A stretch of DNA of 64,000 bases, from positions 14,322,001 through 14,386,000 of the forward strand of contig NC_065532.1 of NCBI RefSeq assembly GCF_020184175.1, written 5' to 3'. A model generated the notes under the pieces. The model was given only the letters and a program-made list of their open reading frames with translations. It had not been told where the DNA came from and searched no databases. The DNA comes from Aphis gossypii. Lineage: Eukaryota; Arthropoda; Insecta; Hemiptera; Aphididae. This document shows, piece after piece, positions 54,087 through 64,000 of this stretch (positions within the stretch are counted from its first letter, which is position 1; every line of letters starts with the position of its first letter). A program made the translations under genes and the position numbers.

Positions 54087-54184
54087 TTTTTCCGACGAGT
54101 TACAAACGGGTAAGACGGTTAAGTTTTACAAATATCGAAGTGTATCTATACTCAATCAATTGGCCAGTGCACAACAATAACAGC
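54087..54184 (+). CDS. Possible internal coding exon
   Basis: A strong acceptor (about nine T then CAAACTAG, ending at 54086) and a donor (AGC|GTAAGT at 54184/54185) bracket 98 nt. One frame is open throughout, giving 32 residues after a split first codon and ending in phase 0, with ordinary amino-acid use (for example Trp, Pro, His and several Asn near the end). A second frame is open almost to the end and stops only four bases before the donor, so frame openness alone is weak evidence. An alternative donor CGG|GTAAGA lies inside at 54109/54110. It is downstream of the 52.5 kb promoter, so it could belong to that transcript. No family recognised. Confidence 0.2.
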
Positions 54185-54687
54185 GTAAGTCTGCAAACAC
54201 AATTTATAAGCAATGCTATATGATCATATTATAAATTCAGCAATTTTTATCAGCCTATCGGGTTACAAGAAATTATATAAATTGTCGGAAAACCGCCAAG
54301 TTATTATTTCTATTTTACAAGAACTTTTGATAAGATAGATAAAATAATCGAACCATATAATTTTAAACGGAACTGTGTAATTATTGGTCACCAAGCACGT
54401 CTCTTGGAATGAATTTTAAAGCTATAAATTCGAAAGGTAGATACACTATCATGTTTACGATGGTAATTTCGTACAACAATAATATAACTTGCACCGGATG
54501 CCCATTAATATTATTGTCCATCGCCTACTGAAACCGGTCGGAAAACAAAAAGTAATAATATTACCAACTTTTATTATTCAAAATGATAAATATGATAATT
54601 TATGTTTAATTATTATGCAACGTAGAGAAAATTATGTCATTTTTATATTAATCGTTCAATGTAGAACATTGTATTACAATCTCGTTT

Positions 54688-54715
54688 TAATAATAATAAT
54701 AATAAATAATAATAA
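54688..54715. repeat. (AAT)n microsatellite
   Basis: Two AAT runs joined by AAATAAT. Confidence 0.85.
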
Positions 54716-55660
54716 CCCAACAAACTAATATTATTTCACCTTTTTTTCGCAAAGGAAAGTTTTGTGTATAAAACAGGTGGGTCGAGATGTAAAGGCAAAG
54801 ATAATAAATTAATTTTTTGTTTCGTCTAACCCTTCCCCCTGCACAGACTCTAAACAAATAATAGCTTTTAAATCCTCCACGAAATTGAATTAACGAACAC
54901 TAAATTGCTTATAAAAATAGAGTTCACTATAAAATATGTACTTACATGATAATTAAGGTATATTGTATAGATATAGATGAGATACGTTAAGGATTTTAAC
55001 TGTAACACCGATGAAAAGTACCAATGATCAATATTCAACGAAATAAAATATCTAAATAGTATGTAGGCGTATATTGTTCTATTATACAACAAAATAAGTA
55101 ATAATTATACAGGTTTAAATATTATTAATGTGGAATCTAGAAATAATTAGGTAAATTTATATTTTTTGTTAAACGAAAATAACGTTCAAATTTGAGACGA
55201 TCGGCTGAAATAAAACGTACAAGTATTTTTATCATATATAAAAAAACAAATTAAAACCACGTTTTAGTATTAATTTTTATTTCTTCTTTCGGGGCACACG
55301 TAAAGAATATAGTCGATTAATCTTAATATGAAAAAAAAATAGTAACGACGAAAAGCGTACTGGTAAAATATACATAACATATTAAACTACAAGGATAAAC
55401 TTGATGAAAATTTAGTTTAAACTGTTTAACGATTTACAGACTACAGTATTTAGTTAACACCAACAATTTGAAAAATATATTTGAATATTTAATTTGTGTT
55501 AAAGCGTATAGTCAGAAACCAATTTATAAATTGACTTTCCCGAGGTGGTTCTTGAAATTGGTTTGAATTAATTTCAAAAACGAAGAACTTGAATTTAAAA
55601 TAATCGCTACCGTGTAACCTAATACTATACGTGTACAAATTCTTCAACAAATGAGAAAAT

Positions 55661-56900
55661 TGTACGTACACGATCGCGTAAAGTTCGGTCCGTCTCGGGC
55701 ACCTATTAATGTTGATAAAAACATTACGTCCTCAAATTGAATTGATCAACCTGACGAGACGGTACGTGATCTTGAACGATAATACAATTAAGAATTTACA
55801 ACACTGTACGAAGGGTGTTTCGTTGTCTTAACTTTCTTCCACGCAACCAAATAAGTTGGTTAAATTGCGTTCCATACTTCCCAGCAAGCAAGATATACCT
55901 ACGCTATAAATATTCATACAAAACAAATGAATATAATCGAACGTTAAGGTGTAATATAATACAATGTTCTCATCTTTGAAACACATCAATGATCCTTAAA
56001 CATTTTATGACGTACCCACATCAACCCGAGACTTGAACCGACAGCTATACATCGGAATCACGGCAACCAACGAAGTATACACAGGTATGCTTATAAGTTA
56101 TAACGATATTAATTGTAATGCAGCTATAGTTTTCAAGTGAGCTTACGGAGGAAACAAAAACTTAGCATGTATTATATTATTTTTATTTATATTAATTATT
56201 TAAATACATCGTTAGTTCCGAGTGACTTATATATCCGTTATACATTTATGCTATTGCAATTATTTTAATAAAATGTTTATATTATAATATTGATAACCGC
56301 CTCTATCGTTATGCGACTATAGTCTATAATACGGTGGCATACACAGTGCGTATGCTGCGTGTATTCTGCAGAATACTCGCCCCTCCCCCTAAATATCATC
56401 TTAAATGCCAATAGCTTTAGTGCCAACTTGATGAGCACATGGATTTAACTTAACCTATTCGTCTTATACAAATTACTAAGATTTATTTTAGATTTGCTTC
56501 ATTTTACACACCACTTGATCATCCCCCATAATATTTAAAGTTAGACGATTCTTTTGCGGCAATAGAATTACTATAATAAAAATTTGCACGATAAACCTAC
56601 ATATTATACGTAATTATTATTACATTCAACACGAAAAACAATCGTTAACGAATCGGTGCCGTTTCGTTATTATTATAATGTATACTATTATAGTGGTGGA
56701 GGTTTAGGACATCGTCGCCGCCACACCACGCGACACGAATAGCGTTGCTCTAAACGCACAAAATTGTCTTTATAATAAGGTTAGGTAATAATACAATAAT
56801 ATTGTCCATGCCGTGTGCGTGCGAGAGTGTAAATATATGCATTATAATAGTGGGTACCTATTAGCCTTCCTATTTCTCCTACTCATTCTTCGTCGTACCA
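55661..56900. other. Patchy region with SINE-like segment
   Basis: CCGTCTCG (55690-55697) and CGAGACGG (55755-55762) form an 8-bp inverted repeat. The SINE-like segment follows. A GC-richer patch at 56690-56760 has CpG but no frame. Confidence 0.4.
55970..56085 (-). mobile_element. Possible tRNA-derived SINE remnant
   Basis: Read on the minus strand, GGTTCAAGTCTC (complement of 56028-56039) matches the RNA polymerase III B box GGTTCRANNCC at most positions. A degenerate A-box-like GTATACTTCGTTGG (complement of 56067-56080) lies 27 nt upstream of it, roughly the tRNA spacing. The segment is more GC-rich than its flanks. No clover-leaf, poly-A tail or target-site duplication is confirmed. It could also be a chance B box. 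Confidence 0.33.
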
Positions 56901-59080
56901 TCTTCATTTATACGTCGGCATGCTTACAATAAAGATATTTATATGTTATATCATAATATTACCATATTACCACAAAATTGCTCTTTAATCGTTACCGACA
57001 TGGTTCGATTATCCGTTAGTACAAGTCATCATCGTTTCAACCACCAAAAAAGATTAAAAATGAAATTTTCGCGTCAAAAATGTCACCATGTGATTTGACA
57101 TGTTTTTTTCTGTTGCGTAATAAGAATAAGTACACAAAAATAGTCATTTTGACACCGATTAGACAAAAACTGAATACATAAACACACAATAAAGCTATTA
57201 TTATATTATTGACTATTGTAGCTTGGTCATTGTATTTCGTAACAAACACGCGTCTTCGCAGACAACGGAAACCGCATTGATTTATTAATAATAATAACAC
57301 ACAACTTGAATATACCATTGTTTCGGCTTTGTATTAACAGGTTAATAATAATTATTGTAGACACACAAAACATATCAAATGTATAATGTTCGAAAAACAT
57401 TTCCGACAACATACGTGAAATCACAATATTTCAATTTCTTATGTTGACGGTTTATCGGTGGAGATAAATAAAAAGCCATAACATTCTGCAAACAATTTAT
57501 AAATTTCAATCAATTCTAGATAGAAAACTATAAATTCATCATGATGAATAAATGAAAAACATTTTCTTGGTAAACGTACCTATGTTGGAAAAGTTTCGTT
57601 GTTTCACTATGCGGTTTGATACTATAAATTAGTTTAAATATTTAAATAGTTTTTTAGAGCTATGAAATTATAATTATATATTACGAACTGAGTAGACTGA
57701 TACAATTAGTGAATACAAAGAATATCAACAAACATTTCTTCAATATTGATAATACGCATTATAAAATACATTAATTATTATTATTATTAAGTATTCATTT
57801 ATTCGATTTTCTTCCTTCATATTCTTAACGCATAAACCATATTACACAATACTATCTTGCTTCACTTCCCGCCACACTCGTTCACTTGAATGAAATTTAA
57901 AAAAAAAACTACCAATCATCAAATTACAACGTTATAATAACATTACCTACGAACAAATTTACATTTTAAGAAACTCGATGACTTTTTTATCGGCTATTAT
58001 TAGATTCTGTAGAAATTAACCGTATTTGGTAACCGTGTTCGGTTTTCATCGAGAATCATTTAATCGATTTAATCAAAAGTGGCAAAAATATCTACCAGCT
58101 GAAATAAGTGAAATATGAATACTTGTAAAACATTTTAACAATATAGGTACATATTATTGTACTAGACATATGAGACCGATAGGAAGTTGTGAAGTACTCA
58201 TCTCCACCACGATGCCATTAAGTTGGCATAAATCCGACAATACGTAAAATTCTGTTAAAATGACATGACACCTATGATGCTTGTGTAGCTAATGTTGTTA
58301 AATTAATGAACATTTTGAACTTTGGTTAGTACTAAGTTGACATTGAGAACAAATAAAAAATTCATAGGTAATAAACCATATGTCCATATACATTTAACTC
58401 TAAACATTTTTATTTGATATGAATAAACCTACAGCGGAACTAAATCCATACATATTTCGGTTCAAGTTGTATAATTTGAATAAGAACTAAATATTTACAA
58501 AAAAATTGTGAAAATACAATGGGGAGAGTCCGTTAAAACTTAAGTATTTATAAAACTGTTTCTTCGTCTTCACACTATTTTAGTAAATATAAGAAATAGA
58601 TAAATGCCTCCCTACTGTCTATGGCAATTAATTTATTAAAAAATACTTATTATTCGCGTTTATTGAAAATAATTTTATATAATTAAAACTAAATATATGT
58701 ACTTATTTAAACTCGAATCTCGATGTATTATTTATCAAATTTTTAAATAACTGGAAATAGCGATATTATTGCAACGGATACTTTATCTAGTTGATTTAAT
58801 TCGAAAATGTATTAACTAGCAAAGTTTAAAAATTGTTTAAAAAAACTAACTTTATGGATAGACGGTTAACGACTGCATTTTTGGTTTATTATTATGACGT
58901 ACATAACATGTAGGTATCGGGTAAATATTAAGCAATACGCCGACATTCGACTGTTCAAAATCAAAATTCTGACATCCAGTCTAATATTATTTGAGTTTAA
59001 TAATTTATTTTAAATGAATAATAATGCTCGTGTATTATGTTAAAATAATAATAATAAGTCTTAACCGGGAAACGATTTTG
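56901..59080. other. AT-rich desert
   Basis: Minus frames 57037-57318 and 57227-57424 are hydrophobic but overlap in different frames and lack domains. An ATT run lies near 57773-57789. Confidence 0.5.
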
Positions 59081-59384
59081 GCACTCGTCTTAGTGCCGTA
59101 CATAATATCACCAAAACAATCCGTGAAAACCTATACGGACATCTCGAAACTATAATATATACCTACTGCTAATAATATTATACAACACAGTTGTCATAGT
59201 TTTTTTTTTATCTATATACATGAATATATGAACAATAAGCGACAAAACGCGGCGAGCGTAAAACTCTGTGGTACCTAATGATATTGTTTTCCGAGGTAAA
59301 AAACAAAAAATAATAAAAATACAAAACAGAAAACGTCCGCAGCCGTTCATAATACCGCTGCAATAAACGTACATAGGTAATACA

Positions 59385-59399
59385 ATGTGTGTGTGTGTG
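59385..59399. repeat. (GT)7 microsatellite
   Basis: Short GT run followed by CCGCGCGG, in the upstream part of the 59.1-60.3 kb island. Confidence 0.85.
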
Positions 59400-59559
59400 C
59401 CGCGCGGTGAGATTTAAAAAAAATAAAAATAAAATAATAACAACGAAACCTAATGAAAAAGAAAAATAACGTTAACAACAACAAAAATAATATACGTTTA
59501 TACGTCGTGTATACATCGTCGAATTAATCGCGTGCGAATTGCAAATGCGTCCGAATTAT

Positions 59560-59629
59560 ATTTAGTCCCGTCCCTGCGCGCGTCACGCGAATGCGAGTGC
59601 GTACAATATTCGATCGAGCGATTGAGCGC

Positions 59630-59673
<44 letters not shown>

Positions 59674-59903
59674 AAAAAATAATAATAATAAAAACCGACA
59701 GTAAAACAAAAATACAAAAAAAAAACGGCAAACTAAACGCAACTCTATGAAGAAAAAAAACGCTGACGTACGTGAGTTGTTTTCACCACGCGGCTTGCAA
59801 ACGAGACGGCAATCGCGGCGCTCGTCCGTACACAATAATTATTATCATTTGTACACATTATATTATTATTTAATCGGTCGGCCCCGGACGCGATTCGCTC
59901 GTC
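59560..59903 (+). promoter_or_regulatory. CpG-rich promoter-proximal region with a (GT)18 tract
   Basis: This is the densest CpG stretch in the right third of the window, immediately upstream of the signal peptide exon. It contains CGCGCG followed by about 18 GT units at 59632-59667, an alternating purine-pyrimidine block able to adopt Z-DNA. A shorter GT run lies at 59385-59399 upstream. The reading frames across it translate to Thr-His or Cys-Val repeats and are not genes. Its promoter role is inferred from position and composition. Confidence 0.4.
59632..59667. repeat. (GT)18 microsatellite
   Basis: About 18 uninterrupted GT units directly after CGCGCG, roughly 300 bp upstream of the signal peptide start. 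Confidence 0.92.
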
Positions 59904-59962
59904 ACTACAGAACGATTAAAATTAATCGCGAGCTCCGAACGTTCCTCTGGCAAACTTTCCGG
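59904..59962 (+). other. Probable 5' UTR directly upstream of the signal peptide exon
   Basis: The only AG with a plausible acceptor context just before the start is TCACTACAG ending at 59910; its pyrimidine tract is weak. The same place contains an initiator-like TCACTA with A at 59904, with the AT-rich TATTTAA at 59867-59873 about 37 bp upstream, longer than the usual 30-31 bp. Either a 5' UTR exon is spliced in at 59911 or transcription starts near 59904. The sequence cannot decide between them. Confidence 0.35.
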
Positions 59963-60092
59963 ATGGGACCGACGACGATGTGGCTGCCGTTGGCCGTCGC
60001 GACGGTGCTGTTGATGGTCACCGCTGAACGACCACGAGACGCGAACGAAGACTACGGAGGCAGCGTCGACGGAGGTGGCGGTTATTCTTACG
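59963..60092 (+). CDS. First coding exon of a secreted or membrane protein (signal peptide exon)
   Basis: The exon encodes 43 codons plus one base. Residues 1-21 look like a signal peptide: a hydrophobic core from about residue 7 to 19 (W-L-P-L-A-V-A-T-V-L-L-M-V) and a Val-Thr-Ala signal peptidase site before Glu22. The mature start is acidic and glycine/serine/tyrosine rich, with a Gly-Gly-Gly-Gly run near residues 37-40. The exon ends at ACG|GTGAGT, a good 5' splice donor, so the protein continues in a later exon in phase 1. Met1 is chosen because it places the hydrophobic core at the N terminus; the frame stays open upstream to an ATG at 59747, and Met6 at 59978 has A at -3 and is an alternative start. 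No basic residue precedes the core, which is atypical. Base composition is much more GC-rich than the flanks. The family is not recognised; chance is unlikely but not excluded. Confidence 0.62.
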
Positions 60093-61274
60093 GTGAGTTG
60101 TCTTGCAGATATATTCTCGTCTTGCCGGTGTTTTTCGACAGCCGGATTTTCGCTCAAATACGTCTTATTCACGGCTTTTTTTTAAACGTTATTTTTTTTT
60201 CGCAACGAGTACGCCTACGTTTTGCATTTTTGAATGCTTTTTTTTTACTGTAGTTAGTGAATAGTTTTTCTAAAAATATGTATTTGTATTTTTTTTATGA
60301 CTAAAACAAAAATATAATTAAAACACAGCTTTATCGGGAGTAAAAAAAAATAATCCACGTCTCGTCGCGAACAGTGTTTATATTGTCTTGAATTATATTC
60401 TGCAATATTTGTGCGGGCAAATCGAAATGAAATAGCTATAGATACGGATCCCGAACAGTTTTTAATACATTTAAAATAAGTGTGATGCGTCGTGTTTAGT
60501 TATTCTTTGGTTAATAGTTGGGTATTTGATTTTCACATTAAAAATAATACAACCAAATAATAGATAAATGCGAATAAAATGTAAATTATTTATAAATTAT
60601 CATTTATTTTGATAAAAAATGTGCTTGAAAATAAATATCATAATTGTACCTATACACATAGGCCATGTACCTAGGTATTTACTTAGTTACTTTCCAAGAC
60701 TTAATCTTATACATTACAATTTACTTAAAAATATTTTTATGTTATTAAGTACAATGTACATCAAATATGAATTATTCTACACGTGCAGTGCAATAATAGA
60801 CTTGTTCGAATAAAAATTCTACTATAACCCAAAAACGTTTTGAAAAACAAAACGCGCGATAAAAATATAATAGTATTATCGTTTACGCAATAGTATCCAT
60901 CTCATAGCAAATGATTTTATGGAACCATTTAGAAAAACATTTCCTACTGCAAAAATGTTAACTGTAAAAAATGTATTGAATTATCATTGACTTTTCTATT
61001 GATAATTATAGGTAATATTAAAAACATTAATTTATTAAGTATATTGAATAATATTGATAATAATACTAAATAAAAAAATGATGATAAAACTAACACCGTG
61101 GCGTGTAATACATGTATATTGTATTTTTATAATATAAATAAAGGCATTAGTTATTTGCCGTTTAAATTACCTAGAAATTTATGATTGCCAAATATATGAG
61201 TATCTATTTTTGAACTTCAAAACTAAATTTATAAATTGTTCATACATAGTGATTAATGACATTCCGTTTCACAG
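60093..61274 (+). other. Putative first intron after the signal peptide exon
   Basis: Starts with GTGAGT and is T-rich for its first 200 bases, then AT-rich. No internal coding stretch seen; the short frame at 60619-60813 is AT-driven. Confidence 0.4.
60668..60677. repeat. TACCTAGGTA palindrome (dispersed short motif)
   Basis: Perfect 10-bp palindrome. The related TAGGTACCTA is at 31072-31081, GGTACCTAGGTAG at 48281-48293, and near matches are at 11577-11596, 53678-53690 and 59271-59277. The word is strongly over-represented in this window. Confidence 0.6.
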
Positions 61275-61339
61275 AAAACATCAATGAAAATATTCAAGAC
61301 GCAATAACACAATTTCCTAATCAAGATGTCGTATTCTAG
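61275..61339 (+). CDS. Candidate second exon of the 59963 gene (alternative A)
   Basis: The acceptor TTCCGTTTCACAG ends at 61274. In the phase required by the donor at 60092, the next 20 full codons are open and end at TAG (61337-61339), giving a short acidic, Asn/Gln-rich tail. If used, the product would be only about 64 residues, a small secreted peptide. Two other acceptors downstream (61935 and 62342) are also in phase, so this assignment is provisional. Confidence 0.15.
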
Positions 61340-61935
61340 GAACAAATACAGAGGGATAAAATCCGTTTAAATATTATTTTTAGTTTCAAAGTTTTTACGA
61401 CGCTAGTCTCTGTAAAAAGTACTTTTCTATCTCAACAATTTAAAAAAAGTCTATATTTTAAGATAATATACAGTGACACTGTGCTATTCGGCCTATTCGA
61501 ACGCGACACTTTCTCATTTACTTCAAGTAATCAAGAATAATGTAAAGTACCTGAACATATTATACGTTCCTATGTGTCTTATATATTAAGTGGCTGTCAC
61601 ACCCACATAATGACGCTTATGCCTTGAAAATTACAACATACAAAATTTTCGTTACTAAGTTCTAACTTAACATTGTTAGCATTAATATTAGAACAAATTG
61701 TTCAAAAATTAAACTCAAAGGTAAAAACATTATCTGAGTTTTTCTTTGATTGAGCTTTTGCAATATTTTAATATTCGAAGTGAGTGTTCAACATTTTTAA
61801 ATCTTAATATTTTATGTAAATATTAATAAATATTAATTCACTTATATATTAAATTATGTAAAAACATAAAAAAAATACAGATAAGTAATAGTCCTCTAAG
61901 ATATTAAATAATAATTAAATTCTTTCTTCTTTCAG

Positions 61936-61988
61936 TAGAACACGTAATAACCTATCCTGTAAATGTCGCATTGCATTTCTCAGGGTGA
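61936..61988 (+). CDS. Candidate second exon of the 59963 gene (alternative B)
   Basis: This has the best 3' splice site in the last 4 kb: a long pyrimidine tract TTCTTTCTTCTTTCAG ending at 61935. In the required phase it reads 17 codons, including Tyr-Pro-Val-Asn-Val-Ala-Leu-His-Phe, before TGA at 61986-61988. A possible donor CAGG|GTGATA lies at 61984/61985, just before the stop, which would keep the frame open into another exon. Short length makes chance openness quite possible. Confidence 0.18.
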
Positions 61989-62330
61989 TAAAATCAATAT
62001 AGTACGGTGAATGAACTTGGCAAGACAGAATAAGAAAACTATCGAAATTAACGAGTAAAAATCAAATTTAGTTTTAATTAAACGTTTGATAAATTTTTTG
62101 GTGGTTTTAATAAACATCTTTTTCGGTAGTCTTGGAGTTGAAGGTATACCTCCCACCTATTATAAAAAGCCCACCTTCGACCTAAATATTTCACCATCTA
62201 TGAGCATACAGATTAATACTGTTTAGGTATGAACTTATGACTTTGAAATGCATAGACTTTTTTCAATAATTAAAGTATAACGTGATATTATACAACAAAA
62301 ATAATAACCTAGTATAATAACAATTTATTT

Positions 62331-62830
62331 AAATTTTTCTAGAAATCTCGAGAGCAAAGAAGGGAGTGTCAGCGGATGACTGATTGAGGTTTCTGCGAGA
62401 ATTGCATGAATGTATTATAGGCGCCCATCGCGTTCATAATCCTGGCTGAATGTTTAAGATGGCTAATGGAGGGTATAAGCGATGAGATTGAATGTAAAAT
62501 AGAAAATCGTACCCGAGCCGCGTTGTGTTGGCGTGCGAATGGATTATGATGCAGATGTTAGGTATGGTGTGAGAAGTGGTAGTTTGTTTCTTAGGATAGA
62601 GTAGAGACTTAAAGTCTTTCCAGCCTTCATATGTCTTGTAAAATCGCAGCCTCGAGCGACAATCACGTACATGGTATCGGTTTGTCGTAGTAATATACCG
62701 AACAAAAAAATAGTGGAAATCGAAAATATTAATCCCGTGGCCATTGCTGCAGGTGCATTTGTGTGTGGGGACCTAACATTCTCCGCAGATTCCGCATCAT
62801 TATAAGTTAGACATCGTTAGTAAATCTATT
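62331..62830. other. GC-elevated island downstream of the signal peptide exon, possibly a decayed element
   Basis: About 500 bp differ from the AT-rich flanks, beginning after a good acceptor-like TTTAAATTTTTCTAG (ends 62342). All three plus frames contain stops. One plus frame around 62470-62550 (Glu-Ile-Glu-Cys-Lys-Ile-Glu-Asn-Arg-Thr-Arg-Ala) is faintly like the connecting region of non-LTR reverse transcriptases, but this is impressionistic. A 66-codon minus frame at 62544-62744 starts hydrophobic. It may be a degraded retroelement, a conserved non-coding element, or an exon with a short open stretch. Confidence 0.25.
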
Positions 62831-64000
62831 TAATTTCCGTTTCGAACAGTAAACCATTGTAATGAATGTGTTAAATTTAAATTCAATGATAAATTATTAG
62901 ACAAACGAAAAATAATCCTGAACTGAGACGATATTTTTAAGAATATAACATATTTATTTTTAGTAATTCAGTATAATCCGCCTAAGATTACCTAATACAT
63001 TAAACACCTATATTATATTATGAAATTATAATATCATATTATTCATCAAGTTAGGTTAGCTTCATCATATTGTAATAATTTTTAACTTGTCAGTTAATAC
63101 TGAGTATCACAAAACGACGTATATAAATTAGTGGTATAAATATCTTAAAATTATTATAAGTCTAAAAATAATTCAAAAAAAATTATTGTAAGTAGAAAAA
63201 AAAATGAAGGTCACTGAAAAGTTTTCTATGCCCTATCTATATTATTTAAATTACAATAAAATATCTAAAATCGTGAGAAGAAAATTCTAATACATATTTA
63301 GTTTAAATAACAATACATTAAAAATTAGAAATTCAAATATCTAAATAGGTATCTAAAAAGTTAAAAATATCAAACGTCTGTGAATAGTTCAAAATAAACT
63401 AAAATATTAAGTATATTTTAGTATACATACTAAGTATTCTTATTTCTTACTGCTTCAAAATGTGACCTGACAAAAATACACTCAAAAAAATCAAAAAAAT
63501 AGGCATATTCATTAATTAACACTCAATCCAAAATTAGTTGCCAAAAAAAAAAAAATAATTATTTTATTTTAAATCAATTTAATTAATAAAATATTAGAAT
63601 TAATTATAATTTTAAATATTAGAAATCAAATGATGTGCCCATTTCTTTTCTACTATTTAATATGTTTTGAGCAACTTGTAGAAAAACTTGTAAGTTTTCA
63701 TTTAAATTTTTTTTTAGTCGATTTTGACAGAATTGTTCGCTTAATCGCTTTAGTTCTCAACTTCTTAATGTTTATTATGGTAAAAATATCCTAAAAATCA
63801 ATTTTTAACAATTTTTATATACACTGTTATGGTATTGTTTATCGAAAATAATTAATTAGACGAAACTAAAAAATATATTCATATGATTTAAGCATTTAGA
63901 ACATTTAACAAATATAGTTATAAATATCTTAATATGTTACATGCGAATTCCAAAATCTAATAGATTATTATTTTTAGAAGTGATCTAAACAAGCTTGAAT
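62831..64000. other. AT-rich tail of the window
   Basis: No gene or repeat beyond A-runs (for example near 63543-63554). Probably intron or intergenic. Confidence 0.55.

Larger units (their letters stand above)
53171..55660. other. Mixed AT-rich region
   Basis: Apart from the possible exon at 54087 and the AAT repeat at 54688 nothing gene-like. Frames at 54489, 54868 and 55489 are AT-driven. Confidence 0.45.

Noticed and set aside
59524..59835. Minus frames with Thr-His repeats at 59498-59835
   Set aside because: They are translations of the (GT)18 microsatellite and lie opposite the promoter region.
59870..60172. Minus 100-codon frame opposite the signal peptide exon
   Set aside because: A shadow caused by GC-rich coding sequence on the other strand; contains His/Arg runs and no domain.
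10151..63059. Interstitial telomere-like CCTAACCTAA or TTAGGTTAG at 10151, 14964, 32149 and 63051
   Set aside because: Only two units each, as expected by chance.
1..64000. CRISPR arrays, bacterial operons, insertion sequences, integrated viruses, rRNA genes
   Set aside because: No regularly spaced repeats, no long intact frames, no transposase or polymerase motifs, no conserved rRNA or spliceosomal RNA words found.

Overview
The window looks like an AT-rich arthropod nuclear genome, most probably an aphid or a close hemipteran. This is inferred from base composition, dense ATT/AAT/TA/GT microsatellites, the very common short word TAGGTA/TACCTA (sometimes a full palindrome), arthropod-style TATA/Inr promoters and GT-AG splice signals. 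There are no bacterial operons, ribosome binding sites, phage genes, CRISPR arrays or complete single-exon genes. Species cannot be fixed by eye.

Almost everything is non-coding: intergenic DNA or very long introns. Long AT-rich deserts (about 4.2-11.5, 18-22.8, 26.2-30.5, 39-49.8 and 56.9-59.1 kb) alternate with islands of 0.3-1.5 kb that are visibly richer in G+C and CpG (about 3.1-4.2, 11.5-12.6, 13.3-14.1, 15.9-16.5, 17.2-17.85, 20.5-21, 22.8-24.3, 25.2-26.1, 30.6-31, 35.6-36.5, 38.0-38.9, 49.8-50.7, 52.2-53.1, 59.1-60.3 and 62.3-62.8 kb). The islands hold nearly all the credible promoter, splice-donor and coding signals, and are best read as promoters, first exons or regulatory elements of one or more large genes.

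The best gene evidence is on the right. A plus-strand coding exon at 59963-60092 begins with a signal peptide and ends at a good splice donor; it starts a secreted or membrane protein whose remaining exons are not certain here. About 7.4 kb upstream, at 52462-52612, a TATA box, an initiator 31 bp downstream, a short 5' leader with a start-stop element, and an AAG|GTAGGT donor form a convincing promoter plus non-coding first exon. Whether the two belong to one gene is unknown. Weaker first-exon candidates lie at 23937-24027 (plus, CAG|GTAAGC donor) and 17150-17207 (minus), with weak TATA promoters near 3.79 and 22.86 kb and a possible internal exon at 54087-54184.

Other structure includes a perfect 20-bp palindrome at 12744-12763 beside a second hairpin, a 12-bp-arm inverted repeat at 35723-35781, another at 39248-39290, a likely tRNA-derived SINE remnant at about 55.97-56.09 kb, and mobile-element-like fragments near 1.0 and 15.6 kb. 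I see no clear novel multi-gene system.
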